Below are positions 62,029 to 64,000 of a DNA stretch of 64,000 nucleotides, one piece after another; position 1 is the stretch's first letter, and each line of letters begins with the position of its first letter. This DNA is from Mycobacterium simulans. GTDB lineage: Bacteria > Actinomycetota > Actinomycetes > Mycobacteriales > Mycobacteriaceae. The translations under genes and the position numbers were made by a program. The stretch spans positions 481,286-545,285 of the forward strand of contig NZ_OCVX01000003.1 in NCBI RefSeq assembly GCF_900232995.1, given 5' to 3'. The notes under the pieces are model-generated. The model saw only the letters and a list, made by a program, of their open reading frames with translations. It was not told the DNA's origin and did not search any database.

Positions 62029-62994
62029 ATGACCCCGGCTCAACTTCGGGCCTACTCTGCGGTGGTGCGTTTGGGCTCGGTGCGAGCCGCCGCCGCGGAA
62101 CTAGGCCTTTCCGACGCCGGAGTCTCGATGCATGTTGCGGCACTGCGCAAGGAGCTCGACGACCAGTTGTTCACCAGAACCGGTGCCGGGCTGGCCTTCA
62201 CGCCCGGCGGGCTGCGGCTGGCGAGCCGCGCGGTCGAAATCTTGGGCCTGCAACAGCAGACGGCGATCGAGGTTACCGAGGCCGCCCACGGCCGCCGGTT
62301 ATTGCGCATCGCCGCGTCCAGCACATTCGCCGAGCACGCGGCGCCTGGCCTGATCGAGCTGTTCTCGTCGCGCGCCGACGACCTGTCCGTCGAGTTGAGC
62401 GTGCATCCGACGAGCCAGTTCCGCGACCTGATCTGCTCGCGCGCGGTCGACATTGCCATTGGCCCGGGCAGTGAGAGTTCGCTTGGTTCCGACGGCGCAA
62501 TCTTTGTCCGGCCCTTTCTGAAGTATCAGATCATCGCCGTCGTCGCTCCGAAAAGTCCTCTAGCCGTTGGTATTCCGGCACCCGGGCTGTTGCGCCAGCA
62601 GCAGTGGATGCTCGGCCCGTCAGCCGGAAGCGTGGACGGCGAGATCGCAACCATGTTGCGCGACTTGGCAATTCCCGAGTCGCAACAAAGGATCTTCCAG
62701 AGCGACGCCGCTGCACTGGAGGAGGTCATGCGCGTCGGCGGTGCGACGCTGACTATCGGCTTCGCCGTCGCCAAGGATCTTGCGGCCGGACGGCTGACCC
62801 ACGTGACCGGCCCGGGACTGGACAAAGCGGGCGAGTGGTGTGCGACCACCTTGGCGCCGTCGGCGCGCCAACCCGCCGTATCCGAACTCGTTCGCTTCAT
62901 CACCACCCCGAGGTGCATCCAGGCGATGATCCGGGGCAGCGGTGTCGGCGTGACAAGGTTCCGCCCGAAGGTTCACGTCACGTTGTGGAGTTAG
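62029..62994 (+). CDS. LysR-type regulator, probably of the CO dehydrogenase cluster
   Basis: The 321-residue protein starts MTPAQLRAYSAVVRLGSVRA. The winged helix-turn-helix (AAAAELGLSDAGVSMHVAAL, about residues 20-39) is followed by KELDDQLFTRTGAGLAFTPG and a substrate-binding-type effector domain with RRLLRIAASSTFAEHAAPGL. Divergence from the XdhC/CoxF gene with 35 bp between starts is the standard LysR layout, so autoregulation and control of the cox genes are likely; the inducer is unknown. It corresponds to Rv0377. It is followed by the dodecin gene after 17 bp. Confidence 0.9.
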   Translation: MTPAQLRAYSAVVRLGSVRAAAAELGLSDAGVSMHVAALRKELDDQLFTRTGAGLAFTPGGLRLASRAVEILGLQQQTAIEVTEAAHGRRLLRIAASSTFAEHAAPGLIELFSSRADDLSVELSVHPTSQFRDLICSRAVDIAIGPGSESSLGSDGAIFVRPFLKYQIIAVVAPKSPLAVGIPAPGLLRQQQWMLGPSAGSVDGEIATMLRDLAIPESQQRIFQSDAAALEEVMRVGGATLTIGFAVAKDLAAGRLTHVTGPGLDKAGEWCATTLAPSARQPAVSELVRFITTPRCIQAMIRGSGVGVTRFRPKVHVTLWS

Positions 62995-63011
62995 CTATAC
63001 GCTTTACCTCC

Positions 63012-63227
63012 ATGAGCGTGTACAAGGTGATCGACATCATTGGGACGAGCCCTACGTCGTGGGAGCAGGCCGCGGCCGAAGCGGTGCAGCGGGCGCGGGA
63101 CAGCGTCGACGACATCCGCGTCGCCCGGGTCATCGAGCAGGACATGGCGGTGGACGGTGACGGCAAGATCACCTATCGCATCAAGCTGGAGGTCTCGTTC
63201 AAGATGCGGCCCGCGCAACCTCGCTGA
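63012..63227 (+). CDS. secE2: Dodecin (flavin-storage protein), annotated SecE2 in H37Rv
   Basis: ATG 63012 (MSVYKVIDIIGTSPTSWEQA) opens a 71-residue protein with the dodecin fold: one helix packed on a three-stranded sheet, with TSPTSWEQAAAEAVQRARDS carrying the Trp that stacks on flavin and KITYRIKLEVSFKMRPAQ as the last strand. Dodecins form 12-mers that bind FMN, FAD or CoA. The name secE2 in H37Rv (Rv0379) is historical and does not imply translocation. The small Rv0378-like gene I recall between the LysR and dodecin genes is not present here. Confidence 0.92.
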   Translation: MSVYKVIDIIGTSPTSWEQAAAEAVQRARDSVDDIRVARVIEQDMAVDGDGKITYRIKLEVSFKMRPAQPR

Positions 63228-63234
63228 CGGAACC

Positions 63235-63879
63235 TCACCACGCGCGGCCGAAATCCCCGTGCTGCCGAATCCAGGCATGCATCGCGATCCCGGCCGCAAC
63301 ACCGGCGTTGATGCTGCGAGTCGAGCCGAACTGGGCGATCGACACCGTGATCGCCGCGCCCGCCCGGATGTCGTCGCTGATGCCCGGACCTTCCTGACCG
63401 AACACCAATAGGCATTCCCGCGGTAGCGTGGTCTCCTCCAGTCGCGTCGCGCCGGGAACGTTGTCCACCGCAACCACTGTCAAACCGGCACCCGCAGCAA
63501 AGTCCAACAACTCGGCGGTGCTGTCGTGGTGGCACAACCGCTGGTAACGATCGGTCACCATGGCACCACGCCGGTTCCAGCGCCGACGACCCACGATGTG
63601 CACGGTGTCGACGGCGAACGCGTTCGCGGTGCGCACCACCGAGCCGATGTTGGCGTCATGGCCGAAGTTTTCGATCGCGATGTGCAGCGGGTGCCTGCGC
63701 CGGTCGATATCGGCGATGATCGCCTCCCGGGTCCAATACCGATAGGCGTCGACGACATTGCGAGTGTCACCCTCGCGCAACAAGTTCGGGTCATACCGAG
63801 AATCGGCCGGCGGGTCGCCCACCCACGGTCCGACACCGCCGACCGCAGCACCCCATTCGGTGGGCCCGGGTTCACTCAT
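63235..63879 (-). CDS. SpoU/TrmH-family RNA 2'-O-methyltransferase
   Basis: ATG 63879 (MSEPGPTEWGAAVGGVGPWV) overlaps the end of the next upstream gene as ATGA and gives 214 residues. The three SpoU motifs are in order: motif 1 IENFGHDANIGSVVRTANAF with Asn and Arg, motif 2 LLVFGQEGPGIS with Glu, and motif 3 VSIAQFGSTRSINAGVAAGI with Ser-Asn, which together form the knotted SAM site. The N-terminal 60 residues lack a recognised RNA-binding domain. The RNA target is unknown. It corresponds to Rv0380c and is convergent with the dodecin gene. Confidence 0.9.
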   Translation of the reverse strand: MSEPGPTEWGAAVGGVGPWVGDPPADSRYDPNLLREGDTRNVVDAYRYWTREAIIADIDRRRHPLHIAIENFGHDANIGSVVRTANAFAVDTVHIVGRRRWNRRGAMVTDRYQRLCHHDSTAELLDFAAGAGLTVVAVDNVPGATRLEETTLPRECLLVFGQEGPGISDDIRAGAAITVSIAQFGSTRSINAGVAAGIAMHAWIRQHGDFGRAW

Positions 63880-64000
63880 CGCGTGGTCCACACCGCGGCG
63901 TGGGTGCCCACGATCGCCACCGTCGCATACAGCAGCGCCTGGTTGATTTCGCCCTGCGTGCATAGCGACGTGTTGACTCGCACCGCGTCGCGCGACGCAT
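63876..64000 (-). CDS. Conserved protein, C-terminal end only (Rv0381c-like)
   Basis: The minus strand is open from the window edge to TGA at 63876-63878 and encodes about 41 residues (ASRDAVRVNTSLCTQGEINQ ... GTHAAVWTTR). The stop overlaps the ATG of the methyltransferase gene, so the two are translationally coupled. The rest of the gene is outside the window. By position it matches Rv0381c; no domain can be named from so short a piece. Confidence 0.65.
   Translation of the reverse strand, partial: ASRDAVRVNTSLCTQGEINQALLYATVAIVGTHAAVWTTR

Overview
The window is high-GC chromosomal DNA from a slow-growing Mycobacterium close to, but not identical with, the M. tuberculosis complex. PE_PGRS and PPE genes, mycobacterial lipoproteins (LpqM, LpqL, LpqK), PknG, the F420 enzyme Fgd1 and a REP13E12 remnant support the genus. 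Many proteins differ at scattered positions from the M. tuberculosis H37Rv sequences I remember, so I would not call it H37Rv. Rv numbers below are recalled homologues, not database results.

1-25 kb: two adjacent PE_PGRS genes (one cut by the window edge, one frameshifted), then thiC-thiD-hydrolase behind a TPP riboswitch. Next come a double-domain TetR regulator, small membrane proteins and lpqM. An island at 7.6-10.4 kb holds a wrecked type ISP restriction enzyme, a wrecked vapBC45-like pair and an apparently intact PemK-type toxin-antitoxin pair. lpqL follows with a tandem paralogue that has lost catalytic residues. The second thiamine locus (thiO-thiS-thiG plus an SGNH hydrolase, with thiE diverging) has its own TPP riboswitch. 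mutT3 and the glnX-glnH-pknG amino-acid-sensing operon close this part.

25-44 kb: fgd1-pta-ackA overlap as one transcription unit. A chain of three luciferase-like flavin monooxygenases with a GNAT protein sits where H37Rv, as I recall, carries pks6-fadD30-mmpS1-mmpL1. After fadE7 comes a scar where lpqK is fused to the 5' part of a 13E12 gene, followed by a PPE remnant. Then ndhA, and purT-rhodanese-metZ, which supply a purine step and methionine synthesis, and an intact PPE-SVP gene.

44-64 kb: this block matches Rv0356c-Rv0381c (purA, fba, a DedA protein, a GH76 enzyme, a CO dehydrogenase cluster with its maturation genes, a LysR regulator, dodecin). It runs in the opposite relative orientation to the first 42 kb when compared with H37Rv, with the junction at the PPE gene. 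A cation-efflux gene lies directly behind a perfect 10-bp inverted repeat typical of an ArsR/SmtB operator. mgtE, which I recall between the Rv0361 and fba homologues, is absent.

The most interesting observations are the catalytically altered LpqL paralogue, the double-TetR and small-membrane-protein pair, the flavoprotein cluster, the operator-controlled and probably leaderless efflux gene, and several clear deletion and inversion scars. No wholly new defence or mobile system could be demonstrated.
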